From Pseudomonadota bacterium (lineage in GTDB: Bacteria > Pseudomonadota > Alphaproteobacteria > Rhizobiales > Methyloligellaceae), in assembly GCA_022567275.1 (NCBI GenBank), contig JADFHH010000179.1:1-5060 (forward strand): a stretch of 5,060 nucleotides of DNA, given 5' to 3'. Positions 4,832 through 5,060 of this stretch are shown in pieces; position 1 is the first letter of the stretch, and each line of letters opens with the position of its first letter. Position numbers and translations under genes: made by a program. Under the pieces are notes generated by a model. It was not told where the DNA came from. It did no database searches and saw only the letters and a list, made by a program, of their open reading frames with translations.

Positions 4832-5060
4832 TTAAGCGTATCACGGGTGAAGTGGTGACAAGCTACGAATTGATCGGCTAGGTTAGACGGATACGAGGAG
4901 GCGCCCGCAGCGGATTTGGGAGTGCGTCTTGAACCCCCATTTCCCAGATGAAACGGATATTCTGTCCCGCGAGATGTAAATTCTGCTATAAGAATCAATG
5001 CAGTACATACATCATAGCAAACGCCTCCCACGTCACCCGGCGGGTGAAACCGGAAAGCCC
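4832..5060. other. Non-coding stretch after fmt; no gene supported
   Basis: I find no credible gene in these 229 bases on either strand. A 17-codon frame starting at GTG 4828, overlapping the fmt stop, reads VIKRITGEVVTSYELIG and has no recognisable family or ribosome binding site. The sequence becomes AT-rich near 4972-5020 and includes TATAAG (4987-4992), a possible -10 for a gene beyond the window, without a good -35. A perfect TCACCC-GGC-GGGTGA hairpin (5033-5047) lies close to the edge. No T-tract terminator follows fmt directly. Confidence 0.5.

Noticed and set aside
4987..4992. TATAAG as a promoter for a gene to the right
   Set aside because: No acceptable -35 lies 16-18 bp upstream and no gene start is visible downstream.
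4264..5031. 255-codon open frame on the minus strand over the end of fmt and the following spacer
   Set aside because: Most of it is antisense to fmt, it is Ser/Arg/Pro-rich and shows no motif. The part beyond fmt alone is too short and unremarkable to call.
5033..5047. TCACCC-GGC-GGGTGA hairpin followed by GAAACCGGAAAG, as the first repeat of a CRISPR array
   Set aside because: Only one copy lies in the window, so there is no repeat-spacer pattern to support it.

Overview
The window looks like chromosomal DNA of an alphaproteobacterium, most likely of the order Hyphomicrobiales (Rhizobiales). Three things suggest this: GC-rich housekeeping genes, the def/fmt pair of the alphaproteobacterial type, and palindromic repeats carrying CTTCGAGAC / CCTCAG…TGAGG, which I recall being abundant between genes in this order. 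I cannot place it to genus from sequence alone.

Layout, left to right. (1) 1-390: the 3' part of a gene for a PEP mutase / isocitrate lyase superfamily enzyme, plus strand. (2) 391-1048: a repeat-rich spacer. Two composite palindromic elements (441-579 and 899-1024) closely bracket a small GIY-YIG nuclease gene on the minus strand (584-873). That gene is broken by a 5-bp tandem duplication. (3) 1049-2239: rmuC, minus strand, an inner-membrane-anchored coiled-coil protein with a nuclease-like core. (4) 2240-2349: a divergent promoter region with a perfect 10-bp inverted repeat that ends one base before the def start codon. (5) 2350-2898: def, peptide deformylase. (6) 2899-3605: a type II toxin-antitoxin operon, with a ribbon-helix-helix antitoxin and a PIN-domain toxin behind a TGATATCA operator repeat. 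(7) 3606-3898: a non-coding stretch with strong RNA structure and a very good intrinsic terminator, probably a small RNA or a leader of fmt. (8) 3899-4831: fmt, methionyl-tRNA formyltransferase. (9) 4832-5060: no gene that I can support.

How it fits together. Fmt formylates the initiator Met-tRNA and Def removes the formyl group from the finished N-terminus, so the two genes form one functional cycle and are commonly adjacent. Here a toxin-antitoxin module plus a structured RNA/terminator unit lies between them, so fmt probably no longer depends on the def promoter. The main candidates for something new are the nuclease gene bracketed by palindromic composites, whose hairpins show compensatory changes between copies within this window, and the unidentified structured RNA in front of fmt.
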